From assembly GCA_045110335.1 (NCBI GenBank), contig JBGCGB010000024.1, positions 1-64,000 of the forward strand: a DNA stretch of 64,000 bases, in the 5' to 3' direction. The stretch is from CALBPI01 sp045110335. Its GTDB lineage: Bacteria; Pseudomonadota; Gammaproteobacteria; Steroidobacterales; Woeseiaceae. The notes below the pieces were generated by a model that ran no database searches, had not been told where the DNA came from, and saw nothing but the letters and a program-made list of their open reading frames with translations. The position numbers were made by a program, and so were the translations under genes. This document shows, in pieces, positions 46,473 through 54,737 of the stretch (its first letter is position 1; every line of letters starts with the position of its first letter).

Positions 46473-47390
46473 ATGAGCTGGTTTGAAAAACTGATGCCTT
46501 CGCGCATTACGACAGAAAGACGTACCAAGTCCGTTCCGGAAGGGCTATGGATCAAGTGTCCAAAGTGTTCGGCACAGTTGTATCGCGCTGAATTGGACAG
46601 AAACATGCTGGTCTGTCCTAAGTGCCAGCATCATATGCGAATGGGCGCGCGCGATCGTCTCAGCGTCTTTTTCGATGAAGGTAGCTTCACCGAACTCGGA
46701 GAAGATCTGCAGCCGCAGGATCCTTTGAAATTTCGCGACAGCAAACGCTATCGTGACCGCATCACCCAAGCCCAGAAATCTACCGGTGAAACCGACGCGT
46801 TGATTGCTGGACACGGCGATCTGTTTGGTATGAAAGTCGCAGCGGCGGCTTTCGAATTCAAGTTTATGGGCGGATCGATGGGGTCTGTCGTTGGTGAGCG
46901 CTTTTGTCGTGCTGCTGCCTACTCGCTGGAGCATAAAGCGCCGCTGGTGTCATTTTCGGCGAGCGGCGGGGCGCGTATGCAGGAAGCGTTGTTTTCGCTT
47001 TTTCAAATGGCCAAGACCAGTTCCGCATTAGCGTCGCTAGACGAAGCGGGCATTCCGTTTATCTCGGTACTGACGGACCCGACCACCGGTGGGGTCTCGG
47101 CGAGTCTTGCGATGCTTGGCGATGTCAATATTGCGGAACCGCAAGCGTTGATCGGGTTCGCGGGTCGTCGCGTGATTGAGCAAACGGTGCGCGAGACACT
47201 GCCGGAAGGTTTCCAGCGCAGTGAGTTTCTGCTCGAGCACGGCGCGATCGATCGCATTGTCGATCGTCGTGAGATGCGCACCGAGATAGCCGATCTTTTG
47301 CGAAAAATGATGGACGTTGAGGCACGCACGCCTGACGATACCGCAACGCTCAAAGCGCTGGACTTGAGCGAGCTTACACCGGAAGCATAG
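46473..47390 (+). CDS. accD: Acetyl-CoA carboxylase carboxyltransferase beta subunit
   Basis: A 305-residue crotonase-fold subunit that forms the carboxyltransferase with AccA in the first committed step of fatty acid synthesis. The N-terminal zinc ribbon has Cys29, Cys32, Cys48 and Cys51. The GGSMGSVVGERFCRA and SGGARMQEAL segments form the acyl-CoA pocket. Confidence 0.96.
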   Translation: MSWFEKLMPSRITTERRTKSVPEGLWIKCPKCSAQLYRAELDRNMLVCPKCQHHMRMGARDRLSVFFDEGSFTELGEDLQPQDPLKFRDSKRYRDRITQAQKSTGETDALIAGHGDLFGMKVAAAAFEFKFMGGSMGSVVGERFCRAAAYSLEHKAPLVSFSASGGARMQEALFSLFQMAKTSSALASLDEAGIPFISVLTDPTTGGVSASLAMLGDVNIAEPQALIGFAGRRVIEQTVRETLPEGFQRSEFLLEHGAIDRIVDRREMRTEIADLLRKMMDVEARTPDDTATLKALDLSELTPEA

Positions 47391-47398
47391 AGCGACGT

Positions 47399-48649
47399 AT
47401 GTCGAAGAGTGCTTCGACTGACTTGGCGCTTTGGCTGGCAAGACTGGAAGCGCTGAATCCCGCGAAGATCGACCTTGGGCTGAATCGTATCCATGCGGTA
47501 TTGGGCAATCTCGATTTGTCGAAAGCCGATATCACGCTGACGGTCGCTGGAACCAATGGCAAGGGTTCGGTGACGAACTTCCTTGACGTCACGATGCGAG
47601 CCAACGGGTATCGAACCGGCCTCTATACATCACCGCATTTATCGGAGTTCGGCGAGCGTATCCGGATCGATGGCCAACCGGCGGCAGCGGCAACGCTAGT
47701 CGATGCGTTTGAGGCCGTCGAAGCTGCGCGCGGTGAAACGTCACTCAGTTATTTCGAATACACAACGTTGGCGGCATTCGTCGCTTTCGCGCGCTCGGGT
47801 TGCCAGGCCTGGGTTCTAGAAGTCGGGCTAGGCGGCCGTCTTGATGCTGTCAATGCGCTCGACAGTGATGCAGCGCTTGTCACGAATATCGGGTTTGATC
47901 ATCAGGCGTGGCTAGGCGACACCCTAGAAATGATCGGCACAGAAAAGGCCGGTGTATTTCGACCGGGTAAGCCTGCGATTGTGGGAATGCGGAATCCGCC
48001 AGAATCGGTGACCGGGCGCGCGACCCAGCTTAACTCGACGGTCCGCGTATTAGGTCGCGACTTTGATCATGTGGGTGATGACAAATGGCAGTGGCAAAGC
48101 GCGCAGCGCACGATTGAAGGCCTGCCATCGATGGCGGGTTTACACCAGCGTGACAACGTTAGCGCCGGGTTAGCGATGCTGCAATCTATCAATGCGCTGC
48201 CCGAGGACGACCGGGTCATTGCGCATTGCATTCAACAATCGAACCCGCCGGGGCGCCTCGAGCGACGCATGGCGCACGGATTCACCTGGCTATTGGATGT
48301 CGCGCACAACGTGGAGGCGGTCACTGCCTTAGCGACAATTCTGGATCAATCATGCGCACCGGTTACGATGATATTTGGCGCTATGCAAGATAAGCCAGTG
48401 GTTCATATGCTTGAAGTGCTGGACTCACATGTCGATCAGTGGATCGCTGTTGCCGCGCCGGTGGAGCGCGCCTTGCCGGCTCCCGCGCTCGCCCGCACGA
48501 TGGCCGCTACCACCGGAAAGCCGGCCTTGATTGCCGGAACACCAGAGTCTGGGATGCGCCATGCGGTCAAGGTGGCGCCCGAGAAGTCTTTAATTGTGGT
48601 GGCTGGTTCTTTTCCGGTCGTCGGCGCCGTGCGCGCTCGGCTATACTAG
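47399..48649 (+). CDS. folC: Bifunctional folylpolyglutamate/dihydrofolate synthase
   Basis: A 416-residue ATP-dependent ligase that makes dihydrofolate from dihydropteroate and adds glutamates to folates. The P-loop GTNGKGSV (about residues 51-58) and the ligase motif region around TEKAGVFRPGKPAI are present. It lies 8 bp after accD. Confidence 0.94.
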   Translation: MSKSASTDLALWLARLEALNPAKIDLGLNRIHAVLGNLDLSKADITLTVAGTNGKGSVTNFLDVTMRANGYRTGLYTSPHLSEFGERIRIDGQPAAAATLVDAFEAVEAARGETSLSYFEYTTLAAFVAFARSGCQAWVLEVGLGGRLDAVNALDSDAALVTNIGFDHQAWLGDTLEMIGTEKAGVFRPGKPAIVGMRNPPESVTGRATQLNSTVRVLGRDFDHVGDDKWQWQSAQRTIEGLPSMAGLHQRDNVSAGLAMLQSINALPEDDRVIAHCIQQSNPPGRLERRMAHGFTWLLDVAHNVEAVTALATILDQSCAPVTMIFGAMQDKPVVHMLEVLDSHVDQWIAVAAPVERALPAPALARTMAATTGKPALIAGTPESGMRHAVKVAPEKSLIVVAGSFPVVGAVRARLY

Positions 48650-48653
48650 GCTT

Positions 48654-49394
48654 ATGGAAAGAGCAGCTAAAGAAAGATTGATCGGCGCTATTGTGCTGGT
48701 CAGCGTTGCCTGGTTACTAATACCGGTATTCCTTGATCAATCCGTCGGTGAGGACGGTGCCGTGGTCGAACGGACACTGGAACTACCGAATGGGGACGAT
48801 GCAGATCGTAATCCCGGAATGGCCTCCCGACGCACTGAAACCGTTGATCTGCGAGCTGCGGAGACGATTCCCGAAGAACGGTTGGCGGTGACCGAATTGC
48901 CTGCGCCCATGCTTTCGCAAGACGAAGCTGCACCAGTTTCCGAAGCGCCCGTCGATGATACGCCGGCGACGGTCAAAGCTGACCCTGATCCCGCGGCGAT
49001 TCTCGCTGCTGAATCCACCGAAAGCCGACCGGTATCGACAGAACCCTCGAGCGAGAATAAGCCTGCAGAAGTGCCGGTCGCCGAAGCAAGCCAGCCTGAA
49101 AAACCGCCTGCAAAGCCTCCGACGCGCGAGCCTGCCGCTGTAAGTTCGCCATCCGGCGGGGGGCAGCTCTGGGCAGTTCAACTCGGTAGTTTTGGCAACG
49201 AAGCAAATGCGCAAAAACTGGCAGCCGGTCTACGCGACGAAGGTCTGCTTGCCTTTGTCAGCAAGGTTCAAAGCGACGGGAAAACACTGCATCGTGTGCG
49301 TATCGGTCCACAAGCGACGCGCGCGGACAGTGAGGTGATCGTTTCGCGACTACAAGCCAAGGGGCAGGTTGCAAGGGTCGTCAAGCACCCATAG
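48654..49394 (+). CDS. dedD: SPOR-domain cell-division protein (DedD-like)
   Basis: A 246-residue protein with one N-terminal transmembrane helix (~10-28), a long Pro/Glu/Ala-rich periplasmic spacer, and a C-terminal SPOR domain (~165-245, AVQLGSFGNEANAQKLAAGL) that binds denuded peptidoglycan at the septum. It is 4 bp after folC; cvpA follows about 73 bp later. Confidence 0.88.
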   Translation: MERAAKERLIGAIVLVSVAWLLIPVFLDQSVGEDGAVVERTLELPNGDDADRNPGMASRRTETVDLRAAETIPEERLAVTELPAPMLSQDEAAPVSEAPVDDTPATVKADPDPAAILAAESTESRPVSTEPSSENKPAEVPVAEASQPEKPPAKPPTREPAAVSSPSGGGQLWAVQLGSFGNEANAQKLAAGLRDEGLLAFVSKVQSDGKTLHRVRIGPQATRADSEVIVSRLQAKGQVARVVKHP

Positions 49395-49467
49395 CGATTC
49401 GTGGAGATTTTTGATCGTGCTTTGCTTAAACTACGCGTCATCTTGATGGTGTCCCGGTTTTGATCTC

Positions 49468-50037
49468 ATGACGGCTTTAGATTGGCTTTTCATCGTTATC
49501 CTCGCCATATCTATGGTTGTAGGGGTTTTTCGCGGTTTTATAAAAGAAGCCATTTCTGTCGGTGCCCTGGTTATCGCCGTTTGGGCCGCATTTCATTTTG
49601 CACCGGCGGGTGAGAGTCTGTTAGCAGAATGGCTGGATTCGCCGGCATTGAGGGTTTGGGCGGCGCGGATCGCGATTTTCGCGCTCGTGTTAATGCTGGG
49701 TGGCTTGATCGGCTGGTTGATTTCGCGCTTTGCAAACCAAGTCGGCATGTCTGGTGCAGATCGATTGCTAGGCATGTTATTCGGCCTGGTGCGTGGCGCG
49801 ATCATGACCGGACTGGTCGTCATCATTGGCCCTTATCTTTCTTTGGATAAAGATACCTGGTGGTCCGAGTCCAAGCTGTTGCCCTACGCGACACGCGTTG
49901 CTGACTCGATCTCTATATTGGCGCCGCGCGCCTATGACTACTTACGCGAAGAGATTCGCGATACGGTTCCTCCACCAGCTACAGAACCCGCAGATTCGCC
50001 TGCCGCGTTGGATGAGTCCGCGCCGGAAGGCAGTTAG
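49468..50037 (+). CDS. cvpA: CvpA family membrane protein
   Basis: A 189-residue integral membrane protein with about four helices (opening ALDWLFIVILAISMVVGVFRGF) and a C-terminal charged tail, the CvpA (colicin V production) family. Its exact function is unresolved, though it is linked to envelope stress. The link to purF 3 bp downstream is conserved in gammaproteobacteria. Confidence 0.92.
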   Translation: MTALDWLFIVILAISMVVGVFRGFIKEAISVGALVIAVWAAFHFAPAGESLLAEWLDSPALRVWAARIAIFALVLMLGGLIGWLISRFANQVGMSGADRLLGMLFGLVRGAIMTGLVVIIGPYLSLDKDTWWSESKLLPYATRVADSISILAPRAYDYLREEIRDTVPPPATEPADSPAALDESAPEGS

Positions 50038-50040
50038 ATC

Positions 50041-51531
50041 ATGTGCGGCATCGTTGGCATCGCTGGCACTGGGCCCGTCAATCAAGCAATCTATGACGCG
50101 CTAACGGTGATGCAGCATCGTGGGCAAGATGCTGCCGGTATTGTGACCACGGATGACACCAACGTTTTTTGGCGCAAGAAGAACGGTCTGGTTCGCGACG
50201 TTTTTCAACAGCGACACATGCTTCGTCTCGTGGGAAACTCGGGTCTTGGTCATGTGCGGTATCCGACCGCGGGTTGTGCCAGTTCGGATGAAGCGCAACC
50301 GTTCTATGTGAACTCACCATACGGCATCTTGCTCGCGCACAACGGCAATCTAACCAACGCTACCGACTTAAGTCGCTTATTGTCTGAGCAGGACAGGCGT
50401 CACTTAAATACGGGTTCAGACTCGGAAGTTCTGTTGAATGTGTTCGCGCACGAGTTACAGGCGGCCAGCGGCTCGGGCATGCATGCATCTGCTGTGTTTA
50501 AGGCGGTTGAAACCTTGCATCGCCGCTGCGTTGGTGGTTATGCCGTCGTCGCTATGATTGTGGGGCATGGTCTTCTGGGCTTCCGTGATCCATGGGGCAT
50601 CCGTCCATTAGTATTGGGTAGTCGGGCAACGGCCGATGGTGTGGAATATATGCTCGCCTCCGAAAGCGTTGCGTTGGATGCCTTGGACTTCAAACTTGAG
50701 CGCGATGTCGCGCCGGGTGAAGCCGTTTTTGTCGATAGCGAAGGGCGCTTGCACGCGCAGCAATGCGTACCGCGTCTCGAGTATTCGCCGTGTATTTTTG
50801 AGTATGTTTATTTTGCGCGACCCGATTCGATTGTCGACAATATCTCAGTGTATAAAGCGCGTCTTCGCATGGGCGATCAATTAGCGGCGAAAATCCGGCG
50901 CTTGCGTCCTGAGCACGATATTGACGTGGTTATTCCGATTCCGGATACGAGTCGCACGGCCGCCGTGCAAGTGGCACATGGTTTGGGCGTGAAATATCGG
51001 GAAGGGTTCATCAAGAACCGTTACATCGGTCGAACCTTCATCATGCCCGGCCAGGAACAACGCGAAAAATCCGTACGCCGTAAGTTGAATGCGATTGATC
51101 TAGAGTTTCGTGGCAAGAATGTCTTACTCGTTGATGACTCAATCGTCAGAGGCACGACCTCGCAGCAGATCATTCGCATGGCAAGAGAAGCGGGTGCAAG
51201 GCGCGTCTATTTTGCATCGGCGGCCCCGCCAGTTCGTTATCCGAATGTTTATGGTATCGACATGCCCGCGGCGAACGAGCTTGTGGCACATAATCGTACC
51301 GAAGCAGAAGTGGAAGCCGAGATCGGTGCCGATTGGCTTGTCTATCAGGATCTCGAAGGCTTGATTGAGTCGGTCAAGCACAACCATTCGGTGATTACCC
51401 AATTCGACACGTCTTGTTTCTCAGGCGAATATGTTACCGGCGATGTAACGGCTGATTACCTCGCTGGTGTTCAAGCGCAACGTGCGGACGGCGTCGTCGC
51501 CAACAAGCCTCGCGGCGTTTATCTGGTCTGA
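50041..51531 (+). CDS. purF: Amidophosphoribosyltransferase
   Basis: A 496-residue first enzyme of purine synthesis. Cys2 directly after Met is the N-terminal nucleophile of the glutaminase domain (MCGIVGIAG). The PRPP loop is LLVDDSIVRGTTSQQI. Its stop overlaps the miaE start by one base. Confidence 0.96.
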   Translation: MCGIVGIAGTGPVNQAIYDALTVMQHRGQDAAGIVTTDDTNVFWRKKNGLVRDVFQQRHMLRLVGNSGLGHVRYPTAGCASSDEAQPFYVNSPYGILLAHNGNLTNATDLSRLLSEQDRRHLNTGSDSEVLLNVFAHELQAASGSGMHASAVFKAVETLHRRCVGGYAVVAMIVGHGLLGFRDPWGIRPLVLGSRATADGVEYMLASESVALDALDFKLERDVAPGEAVFVDSEGRLHAQQCVPRLEYSPCIFEYVYFARPDSIVDNISVYKARLRMGDQLAAKIRRLRPEHDIDVVIPIPDTSRTAAVQVAHGLGVKYREGFIKNRYIGRTFIMPGQEQREKSVRRKLNAIDLEFRGKNVLLVDDSIVRGTTSQQIIRMAREAGARRVYFASAAPPVRYPNVYGIDMPAANELVAHNRTEAEVEAEIGADWLVYQDLEGLIESVKHNHSVITQFDTSCFSGEYVTGDVTADYLAGVQAQRADGVVANKPRGVYLV

Positions 51532-52190
51532 TGCAGTCCCGGTCTCTCGACAAGGCTCCGGCTTTCGCAGCAAGCGTACCGCCGCCAATCACATCGTTCT
51601 TGCGTTGTCCGTCATCCAGTCTTTGGGCGGAGCAGGCGGCTCACGATTTACCCACGTTGCTGGTTGATCATGCAAGCTGCGAACTCAAGGCAGCCTCTAC
51701 GGCATTGTCGCTGATCCATCGTTATCCGCTAAATCGCGAGCTCGTTTACCGGATGTCACGGTTGGCGCGTGAAGAGCTGAGGCACTTCGAGCAAGTGAAT
51801 AAACTCATTGAGGCGCGAAGTTTGAAACTAGCGCCAGTGAGTGCCGCACGCTATGCGTCAGAGCTTCGTGGGCAAGTGTCTTCGGATGAACCGATGCGTC
51901 TCGTGGATACGCTCATCATTGGTGCGATTATCGAAGCGCGATCTTGCGAGCGGTTCGCACTGATCGCGCCCTACCTGGATAGCGTGCTGGAAAAGTTCTA
52001 TCTCGGGTTGTTGGCATCAGAAGCGCGTCACTTCGAACATTATCTTGAGCTGGCGCGAAATGCGGCGTTGGACGACCGATATTTCGCCGCGCGATTAGAT
52101 GAACTGTTAACGTTCGAAGCGGAAATGGTGAATTCGCCGGATGACGTCATTCGGTTCCATAGCGGACCTGTATTAGGCGAAGCGGTCTAG
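51531..52190 (+). CDS. miaE: tRNA-(ms2io6A)-hydroxylase
   Basis: A 219-residue di-iron monooxygenase hydroxylating the isopentenyl side chain of ms2i6A at tRNA position 37. The iron ligands are expected in EELRHFEQ and SEARHFEHY, both seen, plus acidic residues on two further helices (Glu in HASCELKAA). The first ~25 residues are low-complexity and a later start cannot be excluded. Its end overlaps the convergent lpxH by 18 bp. Confidence 0.9.
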   Translation: MQSRSLDKAPAFAASVPPPITSFLRCPSSSLWAEQAAHDLPTLLVDHASCELKAASTALSLIHRYPLNRELVYRMSRLAREELRHFEQVNKLIEARSLKLAPVSAARYASELRGQVSSDEPMRLVDTLIIGAIIEARSCERFALIAPYLDSVLEKFYLGLLASEARHFEHYLELARNAALDDRYFAARLDELLTFEAEMVNSPDDVIRFHSGPVLGEAV

Positions 52191-52910
52191 CGTGACTAGC
52201 CGAAAGCCCGCGTCGTCCCAGACGCCGACACTACCTTGGGTATACCAGTCGCCCAATACCATTCTCTTGCCGATTGACTGATCCGGAAAAGAAAGCTCAT
52301 GAATGGCTGGACGATGTGTATGGCCATGGAGCATTAGTCGAACATCCGCGGCGAGCATAGCCCGTTCAATTTCCGCTGGTGTGACATCCATAATGTCCAT
52401 GCTTTTTCCGGCATTCGCAGATTCGCTCTCCTTGCGAGCGTTGGCTGCCAACTCGAGGCGCGCCGATATCGGCAACGACAACACTTGCGTCTGCCATTCG
52501 CTACTGCGCACCGTTTGTCGGACGGCCATGTACTCAGTGTCTGCTGTGCAGTATTGATCACCGTGACTAATGAGCACTCGCGATCCGTAGAGTTCATGTA
52601 CGACAGGATCATCCAATAGCTGAAAACCCGTTCGCTTGGCAAATTCATCACCGATCAGAAAGTCGCGATTGCCATGCATGAACCAGCAATCGGTTTGTGT
52701 ATTTGCTATCGCGTACTCGGTCAACGCGGATTGAATCATGGCGTAGTGCGGGTCGGGATCATCATCACCGATCCATGCTTCAAATAAGTCGCCGAGAATG
52801 TATAAGCTATCGGCAAGACGCGCTTCGTTTCTGAGGAACGCACAGAATTGTTTACCAATCTCGGGTCGATCCGCGGATAGATGAAGATCTGAAACGAATA
52901 GGGTAGTCAC
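52173..52910 (-). CDS. lpxH: UDP-2,3-diacylglucosamine diphosphatase
   Basis: A 245-residue calcineurin-like phosphoesterase that makes lipid X in lipid A synthesis. Metal-site motifs are DLHLS, GDLFEAWIGDD, HGNRDF, ISHGDQ and HGHTH, in the correct order. The start is GTG at 52910, with GAGGGG just upstream; this overlaps the stop of the cyclophilin gene by 4 bp (GTGA), indicating coupling. Confidence 0.95.
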   Translation of the reverse strand: MTTLFVSDLHLSADRPEIGKQFCAFLRNEARLADSLYILGDLFEAWIGDDDPDPHYAMIQSALTEYAIANTQTDCWFMHGNRDFLIGDEFAKRTGFQLLDDPVVHELYGSRVLISHGDQYCTADTEYMAVRQTVRSSEWQTQVLSLPISARLELAANARKESESANAGKSMDIMDVTPAEIERAMLAADVRLMLHGHTHRPAIHELSFPDQSIGKRMVLGDWYTQGSVGVWDDAGFRLVTLDRFA

Positions 52911-53566
52911 ATCGCCCCCTCGTCCAGCGCTTCGAGCGCTTTCCGCGCGGCGTCCATCTCGGCCTCTAGCCTGGCTTCGATTTCTTCCGCTGACAGAACC
53001 AGCATATCCCGAACGACGACTTTCATCGCCGGCACATCCGATTCGAACGGGCCAGCTGGCCCGGTCGGCAATTCGGCGATCGTGTCGAGTGTTTCCATTC
53101 CGGACACCACGCGGCCGAATACGGTATACCCCCAACGATCCTTCTGTGGATCCAGTCGGACGTTATCGGCGAGGTTGATAAAGAACTGGGAGTTCGCGGT
53201 GTGCGGTTTGGCTTCACGTGCCATCGCGATCGTACCGCGCGTGTTGCTTAGGCCATTCCCTGACTCATTAATGATGGTAGGCGTGTCGGGTCGCGCGGAG
53301 TAGTCGCTGCCATGCCCGCCGCCCTGCGCGACGAATCCTGCGATGACGCGGTGAAACAGGGTGCCGTCGTAATAGTCTTTCTCGACAAGTGACAAAAAGT
53401 TGCCAACCGTAATTGGCGCGCGGGACGGTTCGAGCTCAATAACAAAGTCACCTTGGGTGGTTTTGACCAGTATCTGGGGAAAGCCGCTGATTTCGGGAAT
53501 GTCGGTATCGTGTCCATAGGCATCAGCGACCAAAAACATGGTCGCGAGCAGGGCTATTCTTAACAT
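52907..53566 (-). CDS. Periplasmic cyclophilin-type peptidyl-prolyl isomerase
   Basis: A 219-residue cyclophilin with a signal peptide (about residues 1-19), so probably PpiA-like and periplasmic. Catalytic-site motifs FHRVIAGFVAQGG, NSQFFINLADN and GYTVFGRVV are intact. A ~40-residue acidic helical tail after the domain is unusual and could be a coiled coil. Cotranscribed with lpxH. Confidence 0.92.
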   Translation of the reverse strand: MLRIALLATMFLVADAYGHDTDIPEISGFPQILVKTTQGDFVIELEPSRAPITVGNFLSLVEKDYYDGTLFHRVIAGFVAQGGGHGSDYSARPDTPTIINESGNGLSNTRGTIAMAREAKPHTANSQFFINLADNVRLDPQKDRWGYTVFGRVVSGMETLDTIAELPTGPAGPFESDVPAMKVVVRDMLVLSAEEIEARLEAEMDAARKALEALDEGAM

Positions 53567-53658
53567 TGGCTTGTCCTTGATGACCAGATGCAGAGCAACA
53601 TAACAGAGCCGACGACGTCGGTGAACCGGATTGATGATGCATTTGCTTGCAGAAGTGA

Positions 53659-53700
53659 TTGACGTTACGACCCGCAGGGACGTATATTTGCGCCCCTGAC
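53659..53700 (+). promoter_or_regulatory. Promoter of the Pro-Arg-His tRNA cluster
   Basis: A -35 TTGACG (53659-53664) and -10 TATATT (53683-53688) are separated by 18 bp, followed by the GC-rich discriminator TGCGCCCC. GC-rich discriminators mark stringently controlled stable-RNA promoters. tRNA-Pro begins about 30 bp after the predicted start. Confidence 0.6.
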
Positions 53701-53722
53701 ACGCATCAGGAACTCAAAAAAT

Positions 53723-53799
53723 CGGGGCATGGCGCAGTCTGGTAGCGCATCTGCTTTGGGAGCAGAGGGTCGGGAGTTCGAATCTCTCTGCCCCGACCA
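53723..53799 (+). tRNA. tRNA-Pro(TGG)
   Basis: A 77-nt cloverleaf: acceptor CGGGGCA pairs with TGCCCCG, the anticodon stem TCTGC/GCAGA encloses loop TTTGGGA with anticodon TGG, a T-arm GTTCGAATC is present, and CCA is encoded at the 3' end. Confidence 0.95.
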
Positions 53800-53839
53800 T
53801 TGATTTTCTGTTTTGCGGTTGGAAGCGAGTCGAAGGTTT

Positions 53840-53916
53840 GCGCCCGTAGCTCAACTGGATAGAGCATCGGCCTTCTAAGCCGAGGGTTGCAGGTTCGAGT
53901 CCTGCCGGGCGTGCCA
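53840..53916 (+). tRNA. tRNA-Arg(TCT)
   Basis: A 77-nt cloverleaf. The acceptor stem GCGCCCG/CGGGCGT has one terminal G-T wobble, the anticodon stem TCGGC/GCCGA encloses CTTCTAA with anticodon TCT, discriminator G and encoded CCA. It reads the rare AGA/AGG codons. Confidence 0.95.
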
Positions 53917-53953
53917 TTCGTTCGGCATGCAGCGCGAAAAATGAATACCAATG

Positions 53954-54029
53954 GTGGGTGTAGTTCAGTTGGTAGAACCACGGGTTGTGATCCCGTATGT
54001 CGCGGGTTCGAGTCCCGTCACTCACCCCA
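53954..54029 (+). tRNA. tRNA-His(GTG)
   Basis: A complete cloverleaf: acceptor GTGGGTG/CACTCAC, D-stem GTTC/GAAC, anticodon stem ACGGG/CCCGT with GTG, T-stem GCGGG/CCCGT and encoded CCA. The discriminator is C73, and the preceding G at 53953 can serve as G-1, both histidine identity features. Its 3' part and trailer are duplicated 341 bp downstream. Confidence 0.95.
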
Positions 54030-54089
54030 TTTTCAAAAAGCGCTGATGACCCCCGTGTTCTAGCAACTGAACTACACCCACCTAAATCA
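54002..54089 (+). repeat. Direct repeat copy 1: tRNA-His 3' end plus flank
   Basis: 88 bp starting at the T-stem of tRNA-His and running ~60 bp past CCA. It recurs at 54343-54430 with two mismatches (54073 T/G and 54083 T/A). A direct duplication of a tRNA 3' end plus flank resembles attL/attR left by an integrating element, although a simple tandem duplication is also possible. Confidence 0.85.
54055..54082 (-). repeat. Inverted copy of the tRNA-His 5' half
   Basis: The reverse complement of this segment reproduces the first ~28 bases of tRNA-His (53953-53981) almost perfectly, differing by one substitution and one missing base. In the trailer of the tRNA-His transcript it could pair with the tRNA 5' half. 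The same inverted copy is carried in repeat copy 2 (54396-54423). Confidence 0.8.
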
Positions 54090-54095
54090 TAATAA

Positions 54096-54370
54096 GAGGG
54101 TGTAGTGGGGCCGCGCAGCGGTAGGGTAGAACCACGGGTTGTGATCCCGTATCAGCATGCTCGTTCACTTGCCGTCATGATCACATGGCCACAAAGTGGC
54201 CACCCTCCGGGCTCGGTGGCAAGTGAAGCGCTAGCGGCGTTGCGCTGACTCGCCATAGCGATGCTATGCCGAGCCACCGCGCCTTGCTATCACTCCACCT
54301 GCCACGCGATTGTGATCACGTCGACAAGCGACCGAGCACGCGGCGGGTTCGAGTCCCGTCACTCACCCCA
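54096..54370 (+). pseudogene. Interrupted second tRNA-His copy
   Basis: 5' part: acceptor-like GAGGGTG (54096-54102), GTGTAGT, a 12-bp insertion in the D arm, then 54127-54152 identical over 26 bases to tRNA-His 53973-53998 including the GTG anticodon arm. 3' part: 54343-54370 with T-arm, acceptor and CCA. About 190 bp split the two at the variable loop. The D arm is disrupted and the acceptor has a mismatch, so it is very unlikely to yield a tRNA. Confidence 0.75.
54153..54342. other. Palindrome-rich insert within the broken tRNA-His copy
   Basis: About 190 bp without a convincing gene. It has nested inverted repeats: TTCACTTGCC (54164-54173) with GGCAAGTGAA (54218-54227), enclosing the perfect hairpin TGGCCAC-AAA-GTGGCCA (54186-54202), and CATAGC-GAT-GCTATG (54254-54268). 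Could be a mobile-element fragment or a structured RNA; no transposase or integrase frame was found. Confidence 0.6.
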
Positions 54371-54430
54371 TTTTCAAAAAGCGCTGATGACCCCCGTGTT
54401 CTAGCAACTGAACGACACCCACCAAAATCA
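54343..54430 (+). repeat. Direct repeat copy 2: tRNA-His 3' end plus flank
   Basis: Second copy of the 88-bp repeat, 86 of 88 bases identical to 54002-54089, including a complete tRNA 3' half with CCA and the inverted 5'-half segment. Confidence 0.85.
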
Positions 54431-54488
54431 GCGTTAATAGTGTGTTCGACATGACACGCAAGAATATTCAGAGATTCGTCTCTTGGTA

Positions 54489-54518
54489 TGGCCAACCGAT
54501 AAGGGATAGCGCTATACT
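54489..54518 (+). promoter_or_regulatory. Putative promoter of tRNA-Leu
   Basis: A good -10 TATACT (54513-54518) is followed by a GC-rich discriminator. The -35 is weak: TGGCCA (54489-54494) with 18-bp spacing. It lies about 25 bp before the tRNA. Confidence 0.4.
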
Positions 54519-54543
54519 AGGCGGCTAGCTATTGACAGTTTTT

Positions 54544-54628
<85 letters not shown>

Positions 54629-54737
54629 AAACTGATAGATTTTGCGCATATATGGGTAAAGCAATTGCCAGTTCGGGTGCAGTGACGCTTCATGCGGATC
54701 GTGACCCCAATCACTCAACATCACAAGGTTCATCATC

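Noticed and set aside
53706..54025. Minus-strand frames of ~90-100 codons across the Pro/Arg/His tRNA genes
   Set aside because: They are reverse complements of tRNA genes, a common false annotation; the tRNA cloverleaves are clear.
54002..54430. CRISPR array or REP cluster
   Set aside because: Only two long copies with a non-spacer insert; the repeat is tRNA-derived rather than a short regularly spaced unit.
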